From Paenibacillus spiritus (GTDB lineage: Bacteria; Bacillota; Bacilli; Paenibacillales; Paenibacillaceae): a stretch of DNA of 64,000 bases. A model generated the notes under the pieces. That model made no database searches. It had not been told where the DNA came from and saw nothing but the letters and a program-made list of their open reading frames with translations. Shown piece after piece: positions 35,501 to 42,606 of the stretch; position 1 is the stretch's first letter; each line of letters begins with the position of its first letter. The stretch is taken from contig NZ_VYKK01000001.1 in the NCBI RefSeq assembly GCF_008710135.1, forward strand, positions 121,463 through 185,462. The letters are read 5' to 3'. The translations under genes and the position numbers were made by a program.

Positions 35501-37694
35501 ACAAGCGAACCGTCGGATATTGAACAAGATCGGCGGCTGCAATTTCCGTCTCCAATCGGGTGCCGGCGATATTGGTAATCTTCATCGCCTGGATTGAATT
35601 CCCCCCCAGCTCATAGTAATTCGCATCGATGTTCAGCTCGCGGTAGCCGAGCACTTGTCCCCATACGGCGGCGGCAAGATGTTGGGTCTCCGTAAAGGCC
35701 TCATCCGGCTCCCCGTACAACCGGACGGGCTCCGGCATGCCGATGTCCGGGGTGAGCTCCAATGACGGCCTTGCTGCGGCAGCTTCCGCATTCCCCCGCT
35801 GCGGAGCCTGCAGCCAATAGGACACGGACTCATACGGATAGCCGGGAAGACTTACCTTTCTTCTGCTCTCTCCCTGATAGAGGGCCTCCCAGTCAATACC
35901 GGCTCCCGACTCGTAGAGGGTCCCGAGCCGTGCCAGCCTATCGGAGTCGCTCTTCCCGCCTTTCACATACTCTGCAATCAGCTTGTCCGCTTCTTGGCCC
36001 ATACGGTACTGCGCCGCCTTGTCGGCTTGCCGGGTATGGCTTTCGGCACAGTTTCCGGCTCGCAGCAGCTCCCGCAGACCGTTCGTCAATTCGCCGATAT
36101 TGCGAACCAGCAGAGCGGCCCGGCATTCATTGTGCTTTCTGCCCGTATTTACCGTATAGCAGATATCTCCGATCGGGGTGTCCTGTCCATCGGCCAGCCA
36201 TTCCAGATAAGTATCGGCCAGTTTCATCAGGAGCGAGCCCTTCTGGGCGGACATCGTAAATAAGTGCGGTTCATCCGCCTGCTGAACCGTCTCCAACCCG
36301 GGGGCCTCTTCCAGAACGACATGACAGTTGGTCCCGCTAAAACCGAAGGCGCTGACGCCTGCTCTCCGCGGAATTGCTCCTACGTCCCACGGAATCAGAT
36401 TGTCGTTCAAATACAGGGGGGACTCGCAGAAATGAATAAACGGATTCGGTTCATCAAAATGAATCGACGGCGGAAGCTGCCGGTGCTGCATCGCCATAAT
36501 AACCTTCATGACGGAACTGATGCCGGAAGCCCCTACATTGTGTCCGATATTCGGTTTAACGGAGCCCACTCCGCAGAACTGCCGCTTATCCGTATATCGG
36601 GCAAAAGCATTGGAGAGTCCCTTGATCTCAATGGAATCGCCCAATAAGGTGCCTGCCGCAAAAGTCTCCACATAATTCAGCGTTTCCGGATTGATGCCGG
36701 CATCCTCCCACGCTTTGACGATGACCTCCTCCTGAGCCTCTGCGCTCGGGGCGGTAATCCCGTTCGTCGCCCCGTTGTTGTTGATTGCGCTTCCCTTGAC
36801 GACAGCGTATATATGGTCCCCGTCGGCCAGCGCTTGTTCAAGAGGCTTAAGTAAGAGGGCGTTGACCCCCTCTCCCCATAGGATTCCCTCCGCCCTCTTA
36901 TCAAAGGCCCGGATAACCGAACCGCTTCCTCCCGCTTCGACATCGTCCAGATTCGAATTCATCGGGGTCAGGAACAGGTTGATCCCTCCGGCAACGGCCA
37001 TGGAGCATTCCTTGTTCTGCAGCGCCTTGCATGCCAGATGAACCGAGACGAGTCCCGACGAACAGGCCGTATCCACGACCATGCTCGGCCCTTTCAGATC
37101 CAACAGATAAGAGACCCGGCTGGCCAGAATGCTCGTCCATGACCCGACCAGATCATTGAAGTCATGGCGCGGAATGAAGTTCAGATAGGCGGCTTTTACC
37201 TTGTTCGTATGATCGGTTCCAACAAATATGCCCGTATCGGAGCCGTGCAGCTTGTTCCCTCCGTAACCGGCATCCTCGAAAGTGTGATACACCGTCTCGA
37301 GAAACAATCTCTGATAAGGGTCCATCCGTTCAGCTTCGCGTGGTGCGATACGAAAGAAAGCCGCATCGAACTGATCGATTCGCTCCAGAAATCCGGCCTC
37401 GAAATAGGGTGAGCCTGCCTCTTCTCCCCGCGGGGGGAGGAAAGGTTCTATTTGGTTCTTCCTCTTCTCGGGGAAGGCCCCTACACTGTCCAATCCCGCC
37501 CGCAAATTACTCCAGAATTGCTCCGGGGAATCGGCATCCGGGTACCGGCAGGCCATCCCGATCACCGCGATTTCCCCGCCCTTGGCATTCAGACCCTGTA
37601 AATCCTTCAGCAAGCGAAAAGCTGCCTGTTTGTCGATCCCGCCGTCTTTTACTCTGCCGAGAATGTATTCTTTAAGATTTGATAGGGTACTCAC
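26547..37694 (-). CDS. Hybrid PKS-NRPS: KS0-T-C-A(Thr)-T-E-C-A(Ser)-T-BtrH-like
   Basis: 3,715 residues from GTG at 37694 (TGAGGA nine bases upstream; TTG 37703 is closer to that site). Approximate domains: KS 40-460, T 665-735, C 750-1180 (HHIVSDG), A 1210-1700, T 1710-1780, E 1790-2210 (HHLVVDG, TVGWFTTLYPV), C 2240-2670 of the D-to-L type (HHIIMDGW), A 2700-3200, T 3230-3300, C-terminal domain 3360-3715. The KS keeps DTACSSG, but the EAHGTGT histidine is Phe345 (ETFAAGT), so it should pass the chain on without elongating it. Specificity lines read DFWNIGMVHK (Thr) and DVWHFSLVDK (Ser); the E domain predicts D-Thr. No thioesterase or reductase domain ends the protein. The last 350 residues have CYTHNS (Cys3375) and HFVHDIFVYGYD (His ~3482), like butirosin acyltransferase BtrH. 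No AT domain: malonate loading is in trans. Confidence 0.93.
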   Translation of the reverse strand: MSTLSNLKEYILGRVKDGGIDKQAAFRLLKDLQGLNAKGGEIAVIGMACRYPDADSPEQFWSNLRAGLDSVGAFPEKRKNQIEPFLPPRGEEAGSPYFEAGFLERIDQFDAAFFRIAPREAERMDPYQRLFLETVYHTFEDAGYGGNKLHGSDTGIFVGTDHTNKVKAAYLNFIPRHDFNDLVGSWTSILASRVSYLLDLKGPSMVVDTACSSGLVSVHLACKALQNKECSMAVAGGINLFLTPMNSNLDDVEAGGSGSVIRAFDKRAEGILWGEGVNALLLKPLEQALADGDHIYAVVKGSAINNNGATNGITAPSAEAQEEVIVKAWEDAGINPETLNYVETFAAGTLLGDSIEIKGLSNAFARYTDKRQFCGVGSVKPNIGHNVGASGISSVMKVIMAMQHRQLPPSIHFDEPNPFIHFCESPLYLNDNLIPWDVGAIPRRAGVSAFGFSGTNCHVVLEEAPGLETVQQADEPHLFTMSAQKGSLLMKLADTYLEWLADGQDTPIGDICYTVNTGRKHNECRAALLVRNIGELTNGLRELLRAGNCAESHTRQADKAAQYRMGQEADKLIAEYVKGGKSDSDRLARLGTLYESGAGIDWEALYQGESRRKVSLPGYPYESVSYWLQAPQRGNAEAAAARPSLELTPDIGMPEPVRLYGEPDEAFTETQHLAAAVWGQVLGYRELNIDANYYELGGNSIQAMKITNIAGTRLETEIAAADLVQYPTVRLFASLLESRRADGRVYTPIEPAPFQAVYEVSSAQKRIYLQELQEPGNTRYNLPLAFILRGSLDEKRLERAFSDVIRRHETLRTSFHLENESPVQRIHDEFDFRIQRLHAEPGYGQPDEMIRAFVQPFDLSQAPLFRAALAPWGEEEHLLLLDMHHIVSDGASMEILVREFAGRYIGKSAWPELRAQYKDFSEWQNRYLSSPGMQEKEAYWLSKFDGELPVLNLPLDYSRPKRFSFEGDRVRFQTDGKLAGRLKRLAAAEKTTLYTVLLTAFYTLLHRYTEQEDIVVGSPTAGRQHPDAEHLIGMFVNTVAIRSYPSARKTFRQLLEEVKTSVREAFEHQDYQFEALVDRLGLKRELSRSPLFDVMFVQQQAENPAFEAENLRFIPCPVDSRTAKFDLVLQTLSAADDIKLELEFCSQLFARETAERMAEHYLQILEHIAADPDAVLSEIRLLSSGEEKQLMEEFAGSAAGYDGGLTIQRLFEQQAGQDPGRIAVVFGEQQIAYGELNGRANRLARRLRERGVAPDQIVALMVRPSIEMIVAILGVLKAGGAYLPIDPDYPDDRIRYLLEDSRAQWMVADDEKAGTPFFAGDRILLQDASLEELDESNLDNLSQAGDLAYIIYTSGSTGRPKGVMIEHRNLVRLLFNDTPAYDFHPDDTWTLFHSYCFDFSVWEIFGAVLNGGKLVIVPKGTARDPNRFLKLLVDQQVTVLNQTPTAFYQLTERACSENLPLKLRYVIFGGEALAPVHLRKWKQSYPFVRYINMYGITETTVHVTYKEITQADIDKNISNIGRPIPTLRCYLLDRNRKPVPIGVPGEMFVAGAGLARGYLNQPDLTSGRFVAVEGIPEELLYASGDLARWTPEGNLEYLGRIDHQVKIRGYRIELEEIQSCLLEYEAVIEAYVMDRRTEAGHPYLCAYLVTAPAFELGELRQFVSGKLPEYMIPAYWVPMDKLPLTSNGKLDRSALPEPVVQPTAGKNELPLQNEAERQLAAVWKSILRVEDVGRSDHFFELGGDSIQAIQVVARMNRAGYKLDTGDLFAHPTIEALALRVTRLDQLADQDAAAGDVTLTPIQHWFFEQQFQEQHHWNQSFMLYRREGFDEHALKKVLQRIAEHHDSLRLVFFRSEGAWKARYREITETLFGWTAMDISDVEADTGADRIRAAIEEQANRIQRSNDLGKGPLLQAGLFKTASGDHLLLSVHHLVVDGVSWRILLEDLEHGYEQAAAGKAIILAPKTDSFQKWAETLRRYSAEEEVRTQAEYWRSVEQAGWDSVPLDKPAAAAAVRTGGTVKCVLDEIMTGQLLKEIHHVYRTEINDILLSALGLAFHRWGGMSRIGVCLEGHGREEIGERLNISRTVGWFTTLYPVVIGVEEGRGLQDYILETRRTLRKVPQHGIGYGLLKYSGQDVGPNGEDRGRELPPIVFNYLGQFDDGSGDYQLSPYSTGNWTSPESQRTAVLDIHARVTQGSLQLEFGYSREQYEDSTVEKLARNFENAIREIVEHCLSQEPSKRSSADLLFTGLTASELEDVSRRTADLGEIENIFSLTPMQKGILFHSRLNPRSAVYVEQLTFDLSGHIDPVLLELSVNHFISRHDALRTVFMNSKGGDFLQVVLKSRELKLNIQDIRDCSEEERTRRIEAFKAKDRERGFSLESGPLMRLTGFVREDSLLHMVWSFHHIIMDGWCMPLLFQEVFSILEAQSSGQTLEIEQGASYGKYLEWLGHQHLEQSGRFWNDYLTGFEQPTLLPYTTGGSGSGDYRLEERTFRLGKEESSRLSQFAARNRSTLSTLIQTAWGIVLQKYNQTDDCVFGTVVSGRTADVAEIGQMIGLFINTIPVRVQTRPEETFAECVARHQQLALSAVEHHHYPLYEVQAGHTLKQDLIQHLLVFENYPISEMELGGEAGSLRLGNVHVREQTNYDFNLVIFPGTELTVKFCYNGNVYTDEAIARIQGHFEQVLMQLIRNPSVRVAEVELASADEKRTLLQAFNPAPTASGPIQTLHRLFEKQAEQFADKPAVETGEQRLTYAQLNARANQLARVLRHKGVGQDQLVGLLVERSVEMMVGIMAILKAGGAYLPIDPHNPDERLCYLLEDSKTPIILTQTRHVRRLQKLSSLSLIDLEDGGLYTGDSTNLPGGAERENLAYVIYTSGSTGNPKGVMIEHHSVINRIEWMHKQYPISADDVILQKTPYTFDVSVWELFWWFLAGAKLCFLNPGGEKNPADIVGAVSKHQVTVMHFVPSMLTLFLEYVHGRELGGLLASVRRVFASGEALHMRQVQQFHRILHQTNGTQLHNLYGPTEATVDVSYYDCTDPAQKDLVPIGRPIDNIRLYVVNSHYQLLPVGVSGELCISGAGVARGYLNRPELTEEKFVPDPFCEGERMYRTGDLARWMPDGNIEYLGRIDHQVKIRGYRIELGEIEAQLLKHPDMTEALVTDRTDSAGDKYLCAYVVCGREITVKEFREFLGRSLMEYMIPAYFIRLERMPLTSNGKISRRDLPAPEAEQITGSEYEEASNQVEEKLVAIWKRLLNLKKLSVHDDFFALGGNSLQLISLEAEMNREHLYANLTDVYQHRTIRRLAEFLASSVPVDPESPAEPGRFITYRELPAMENPEQPGIEMASAEGVSDNRLLPAVENGGMKRLRIRLQNKIICYTHNSYLLCILLGYDNMLPWFYENYVQLYYSPSKRLRIKDSEEIWLDFYGGWNEPRRFFDYKYYQREFLADQDIIRFIEGRIDRNQYFHTYLDEFYTIQQGREHFVHDIFVYGYDREKRLVHVIGFNAKREFVAYELDYDRFRIAFEEGVRLSRTLDENGGDYYGLEIKCIVDDSYTHSYRLDQLLDQLHDYLHSVNTARKRKIDEYLYCLSDNVFGRDTYAYILDHLKHVREQEGVPDYRAFHTLYEHKKGLSERIQYLAGLYPELPQLKPMAEQFEKLTQSFNLARLSALRYLVIKDIGLVDSMIALVSRGQEEEGVILTELYRLLDAFHKERAIAAL

Positions 37695-37706
37695 GGTCAC
37701 CAATCC

Positions 37707-40700
37707 TCACCCATTCAGATTTTTAAGAACTCCCTGAACTGAAATGCTCCCCTTCTCCAAACCATCCAGCATATCCAGAAGTTCATCGTCGGACAGATTC
37801 TCGTCCTTTTGCATTTTCCTGCCCGCCTCGCTGGATTGTCCCGTTCTTTTCTCCATGAACCCTGCAAGCTGAGTGACCGTTGGATAGGTGAAGATATCGG
37901 ATATATCCACAATGCCCGGGAAGGACCGCTCAATGGCCTTCAACAATTGTGTCGCAAGAATCGAATCTCCTCCAAGCGCATGGAAGGTCTCGTATACATC
38001 CACTTCGTTCAGCCCCAGAACTTGGCCGTACAACAGACCCACTTGCTGTTCCAGCAGGCTGTATTCCTCAGCGTCCTTGCCAACGAGGTGAATTTCGGCA
38101 AAATCGAGCATCCGCTGTTCTTCAACCTCACGAGTCTCCGCCCCCTTCGCGATTCGGTCTATGCTGGAGCGGATCTCGGAAGAGACGGCCAACGCTAGGC
38201 TGCTCAAGCTTGCCTGAAGCACGGAAAGGTTCAGTTCGGCCGGGATAACGGCCGGCAAAGCGGAAGTTCTCAACAGCTTATCCAACCGATCGGCTCCGGT
38301 CTCCGGAGAGATGGAGACGAAGCAGGTATAATCGTCGGTCACCTGATAGTCTGCGGCCATTCCAACTTCTCTCCAAGCCGGCCAAAGGATGGACTGGGCT
38401 TTACGTCCCCGCCGTCTCATCGCATACGCATACGCATTCAGAAAGGCGTTCGCCGCCGTGTAATCTCCCTGTCCGACCCCGCCCGTAACGGAAGTAATGG
38501 ACGAATACAGCACGAAGAAATCCGGATCATCCTGCTCACAAGCTTGGTCCAGGTAGACGGTTCCATGTATTTTAGGTTTGATGACATTGCGGAATACGTC
38601 CATGTCTTTGCGCAGAATAAAGCCATCCCCGGCAACGCCCGCCGTATGTATAACCCCGTTGATCCGGCCGTATTTGCTCCGCAACTCCGCCACCGTCCGG
38701 AACAAAGCGCCGCAATCCGAGACATCAGCCTGGCACAACTCAACCGTCGATCCTGTCTGTTCGATATGTTGCAGCATCGCAATTTTGGCGCGCGCCGGGT
38801 CGTCTCCCGGCTTATCCAGAACAGCCTGCCATTGACTCCGTTCAGGCAATGGACTTCTGGCCAACAAGGCAATATGGGCTGTTCCTTTGCCCGCCAGGTA
38901 TTGGGCAGCCTGCAGGCCGAGCCCGCCCGTTCCGCCTGTAATGAGGTATACGCCGCTGTTCCGGATTTCCAGATCCGCCAGTCCGTCCGGGTCTGCCGGG
39001 CAATCGCGCAGCTCTTCCCGGTATCTCTTGCCGTTCCGGCACGCGATCTCATAAGGAGCTTCGCTCCGGCACAGTTCGCGGAACAACCCTTCCGCCGTAG
39101 TCGCCTGGTCGAAATCAATGCATCTGCAGGACAGGTTGGAATACTCCTGATTGAGGGTTGTTCCCAATCCGAACATCGCCTTGGCGGTGGGATGAAGACC
39201 GTCTTCATTGCCGGTAACCGGGTTGACGTGCCGGGCAAGAAGGGCGATCTCAACCCGTCCCTTCCATTTATGCTTCAATATCCCCTTGGTTATATGGAAC
39301 AGGCTGTATAATTCCCTTCCCAGCCATTCGTCGGGGTCCTCGATCTCCGTTCCGCTTTCTTTTCCGTCCAGACTGAACGCATGAACGACCAGACTTACCG
39401 GCGTATCTGCCAGTTCCTTCATCAGCCTGTCGAATTCCTCGGCATCGAAGGGGACCCGGTAATGGCTATCGCTTACCTTCTCATACCGCAATCCCGGTTC
39501 CACTTCAATCAGTTGCTGACAGCGGCTTCTGAACTGCTCCGCAAGCTCTTCGCATACCGGCTGATTTCCCTTAAGCAGGACGACAGCGCCGGTCCGGCCG
39601 GTCCGTTCGATCGAAGGGGACAAATCCTCGGTCCATTCCATGCAGTACATAGAATGGGATTCGGCAGTCGGCTCTTTGAACACAAGCTGGGATTCTTTCG
39701 CCTTCTTAATGGTGTAATCCGAAATTTCAGCAAATATCTTTCCGCTTGTATCCATCAGGGAGATGTCAAAGGTGATGGTTTCCAGACTTCCGGCCTCGTT
39801 GCCTTTTCGGCGAATGCTGCTGTAGAACTCGGCGGGCATTCTGCCGTAGAGAGAGAGCCGCTTATAATTCAGAGGAAGATACGTTCCCTCTCCGATGCTC
39901 TGACTGGTCATGTTGGCCGCATTGTCCATCAGCCCGGGATGAAGTCCATACTCCTTCAGATCGCCGTGGAGAGAGTCCTCCAGCTTCAGAGCGACAAGAA
40001 CCTCGTTGCCGCTCTCGTAAATGGCCTGTACATTATCCCATCTTGGTCCGAACGTAAATACGTTGTCGGAAGAATTCAACGTCCCGGGGTCTTTCATCCG
40101 GTTGGCTTCGGTGGCGATTTGCTCCAGTCCGCTCCGGGTACGCGTATGAGACCGGATAGACGCGATCTTCCCTTCCGCATGGATCAACCAGCGGGCCTCG
40201 CCGGAAGCGGGAACAGCGTCCGTCGTTTTGCTGGCAATAGTAAATGCTAAGTATCCCTTCTCTTTGCTCACAATCGTATGGACTTCTGCGGTCTCTTCCA
40301 CTTGGACCATAAGCGGCGTCAAATAGATGACGTCCCGAAGCTCCAGAGCCGACTGCGGATAATGAATTTCGCCTACAGCCCGGGCCATTTCGAGATAAGT
40401 CGTTCCCGGAATTACGCATTTGCCCTTGATTCTATGGTCGGACAACACCCACTGCGTATCCGTTGTAAACAGCGTCTGGTATACGCTTTGATTCATGGTG
40501 TTCACCAGCTGCGTATGAATGAGCGGATGCAGCCTCCCGGCCGGAGCAGCGGACAGACTCACCTTGGACAATTTCGGCTCGGCCCAGTAGCGGATCCGTT
40601 CGAACGGATACACGGGAACACTGATTCTGCGGCAGCTCCGGTCCGCATACAGCTTGTCCCAATCCACATCCGCTCCCGATACATACAGGCGGCCAATCTC

Positions 40701-42599
40701 ACTCAGCGCCCGCTCTTTGATCGCATCTTTCAGCTGGCTGAAGCCTTCTAGGTGCGCGGCTGCCTGCTTGGTGAGCTTGTTCTTCTCCCCCTCGGTGATT
40801 TCATGAGCCAGTTTGTTCTTCTTCATTTCCGGAACGATCTTATGCGCACCGTACAGAACGCCTATTTTGCTGACCCTCTCCAGTCCGTCGGCTACAAGTT
40901 CCTGGAGCATCTGTTCCAATTCCTCACGATCCTTGAACATCAGCACGATTCGGTAAGCATAATGTCCTCTGCCGGTATTCGCCGTATAGCAGAGAGCGCC
41001 TAGATCCAGCTCCGGTTCCGTCCGTGCAAAATCGAGATAACGCTGCAGGAAATCCTCCAGAACATTCCGGCTTTTGGCGGAGATCGTGAGGCAGTGGGTT
41101 AGCCCACACTCCTCGGACTCCGGCTCCCGTTTAGCCGCAGGGGCCTCTTCCAGAACCAGATGACAGTTGGTGCCGCTGAATCCGAAGGAGCTTACGCCGG
41201 CTCTTCTCGGCGTGCCGTCGCTCTCCCAGTCTTTCAGTCTGTCGCTGACATAGACCGGCGTCTCCGCAAAGTTAATAAACGGATTGGGCTCGTCAAAATG
41301 GATGGTCGGCGGCATTTGCCGATGTTTCATTGCCAAAACCACCTTCATAAGCGAAGCCACGCCGGAAGCCGCGACTAAATGTCCTACATTCGTCTTCACG
41401 GACCCAATCCCGCAAAACTGCCGTTTATTCGTATATTTACTGAAGGCATTGGTTAACCCTTTAATCTCGATCGGGTCCCCCAATGTGGTTCCGGTTCCGT
41501 GCGCTTCCACGTAGCTGATGGTCTCCGGGTCGATATCCGCCCGCTGCCAGGCCCGAACGATAACGTCCTCCTGAGCCGCAGCGCTGGGCGCGGTTATACC
41601 GTTGGAAGCTCCATCATTGTTAATGGCGCTCCCCTTAATCACGGCATGAATCTGATCGCCATCCTTCAGCGCTTTCTTGAGCGGCTTTAGCAATACGGCC
41701 CCTACGCCTTCGCCCCACAAGGTCCCCTTGGAATCTTTATCAAAAGTCCGAACCAGCCCCTCTGTAGACTCTACCGAGCTCAGATCCATCGGCCCCTTAA
41801 CATTCTTCACATAAAAAAACGACTGGGCAATTCCTCCGGCGATCGCCATATCGCACTCTCGGTTCAAGATCGACTGGCAGGCCGTATGTATGCTCACCAA
41901 ACCAGAGGAACAAGCCGTGTCAATGACCATGCTCGGACCCTGCAGATTAAAGATATAAGCGATCCGGCTTGCCAGAATCCCTTCCCAGGTGCCGGTGAGA
42001 TGCATCGGATCGGGAGCCGTAATATATTTATACAGCGCAGTACTGGTGTTGTCTTTACCGACAAACACGCCGGTTCGCGTCCCTACGATTCTCCTGCCTC
42101 CGTAACCGGCGTCTTCGATTGCTGCCCAGGCGGTCTCTAGAAAGAGGCGCTGCAGGGGGTCCATAAATTTGGCTTCACGGGGCGGTATGCCAAAGAAGGC
42201 GGCGTCAAACTTGTCCACCTCATCCAGATACCCTCCTTTTGCGAACAGGTCGTCCGGATGCTCCAGTTTCGGAGGTTCGTCGCCCAAAATGAATTCAAAG
42301 TAAGAAGGATTGCCGATAATATGCTCAATATCGCGTTTTCGCTCATCGGACAAATCGCCGATGCAATTCTCCCCCTCCTTGATATGCTCCCAGAATTCTC
42401 CGAGGTTCTTTGCTTTCGGGAACTGACCGGACATCCCGATAATAGCGATGCTGTCCTCCTCCGCTTTTCGCGGCGTTCCCTGGATTTCCTTCAACAGAGC
42501 TTCGGCGTCCGCGCTTGGAATCCGCTGCTCGGCAACTTGCTTTAATATGTAGCTTTTTAATTTGGACACAGCCTGTTCCCCGCTTTCTCTCGTGTGCAT
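37707..42599 (-). CDS. Trans-AT polyketide synthase module KS-DH-KR-ACP (second extension)
   Basis: 1,630 residues. An N-terminal helical segment (LKSYILKQVAEQ...) probably docks to the previous protein. KS ~50-470 is complete (DTACSSG Cys ~231, VEAHGTGTTLGDP, VKTNVGHL). A linker closing with VPVYPFERIRYW follows where an AT would stand. DH ~690-980 has HRIKGKCVIP and LHPGLMDNA; KR ~1210-1450 has GGTGGLG and SSITSV...GDYTAANAF; ACP Ser ~1545 lies in LGGDSI. The tail (LLDMLDGLEKGSISVQ) is a docking candidate. It should add a malonyl unit and reduce and dehydrate it to an enoyl. The ATG at 42599 has a poor site and may work by reinitiation, as the previous stop is only seven bases away; GTG at 42569 is an alternative. 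Confidence 0.93.
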   Translation of the reverse strand: MHTRESGEQAVSKLKSYILKQVAEQRIPSADAEALLKEIQGTPRKAEEDSIAIIGMSGQFPKAKNLGEFWEHIKEGENCIGDLSDERKRDIEHIIGNPSYFEFILGDEPPKLEHPDDLFAKGGYLDEVDKFDAAFFGIPPREAKFMDPLQRLFLETAWAAIEDAGYGGRRIVGTRTGVFVGKDNTSTALYKYITAPDPMHLTGTWEGILASRIAYIFNLQGPSMVIDTACSSGLVSIHTACQSILNRECDMAIAGGIAQSFFYVKNVKGPMDLSSVESTEGLVRTFDKDSKGTLWGEGVGAVLLKPLKKALKDGDQIHAVIKGSAINNDGASNGITAPSAAAQEDVIVRAWQRADIDPETISYVEAHGTGTTLGDPIEIKGLTNAFSKYTNKRQFCGIGSVKTNVGHLVAASGVASLMKVVLAMKHRQMPPTIHFDEPNPFINFAETPVYVSDRLKDWESDGTPRRAGVSSFGFSGTNCHLVLEEAPAAKREPESEECGLTHCLTISAKSRNVLEDFLQRYLDFARTEPELDLGALCYTANTGRGHYAYRIVLMFKDREELEQMLQELVADGLERVSKIGVLYGAHKIVPEMKKNKLAHEITEGEKNKLTKQAAAHLEGFSQLKDAIKERALSEIGRLYVSGADVDWDKLYADRSCRRISVPVYPFERIRYWAEPKLSKVSLSAAPAGRLHPLIHTQLVNTMNQSVYQTLFTTDTQWVLSDHRIKGKCVIPGTTYLEMARAVGEIHYPQSALELRDVIYLTPLMVQVEETAEVHTIVSKEKGYLAFTIASKTTDAVPASGEARWLIHAEGKIASIRSHTRTRSGLEQIATEANRMKDPGTLNSSDNVFTFGPRWDNVQAIYESGNEVLVALKLEDSLHGDLKEYGLHPGLMDNAANMTSQSIGEGTYLPLNYKRLSLYGRMPAEFYSSIRRKGNEAGSLETITFDISLMDTSGKIFAEISDYTIKKAKESQLVFKEPTAESHSMYCMEWTEDLSPSIERTGRTGAVVLLKGNQPVCEELAEQFRSRCQQLIEVEPGLRYEKVSDSHYRVPFDAEEFDRLMKELADTPVSLVVHAFSLDGKESGTEIEDPDEWLGRELYSLFHITKGILKHKWKGRVEIALLARHVNPVTGNEDGLHPTAKAMFGLGTTLNQEYSNLSCRCIDFDQATTAEGLFRELCRSEAPYEIACRNGKRYREELRDCPADPDGLADLEIRNSGVYLITGGTGGLGLQAAQYLAGKGTAHIALLARSPLPERSQWQAVLDKPGDDPARAKIAMLQHIEQTGSTVELCQADVSDCGALFRTVAELRSKYGRINGVIHTAGVAGDGFILRKDMDVFRNVIKPKIHGTVYLDQACEQDDPDFFVLYSSITSVTGGVGQGDYTAANAFLNAYAYAMRRRGRKAQSILWPAWREVGMAADYQVTDDYTCFVSISPETGADRLDKLLRTSALPAVIPAELNLSVLQASLSSLALAVSSEIRSSIDRIAKGAETREVEEQRMLDFAEIHLVGKDAEEYSLLEQQVGLLYGQVLGLNEVDVYETFHALGGDSILATQLLKAIERSFPGIVDISDIFTYPTVTQLAGFMEKRTGQSSEAGRKMQKDENLSDDELLDMLDGLEKGSISVQGVLKNLNG

Positions 42600-42606
42600 G
42601 GTTATT

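Noticed and set aside
26547..37694. A cis thioesterase or reductase at the end of the hybrid protein
   Set aside because: No GxSxG or reductase nucleotide motif follows the last T domain; the only GHSMGS is in the separate type II thioesterase.
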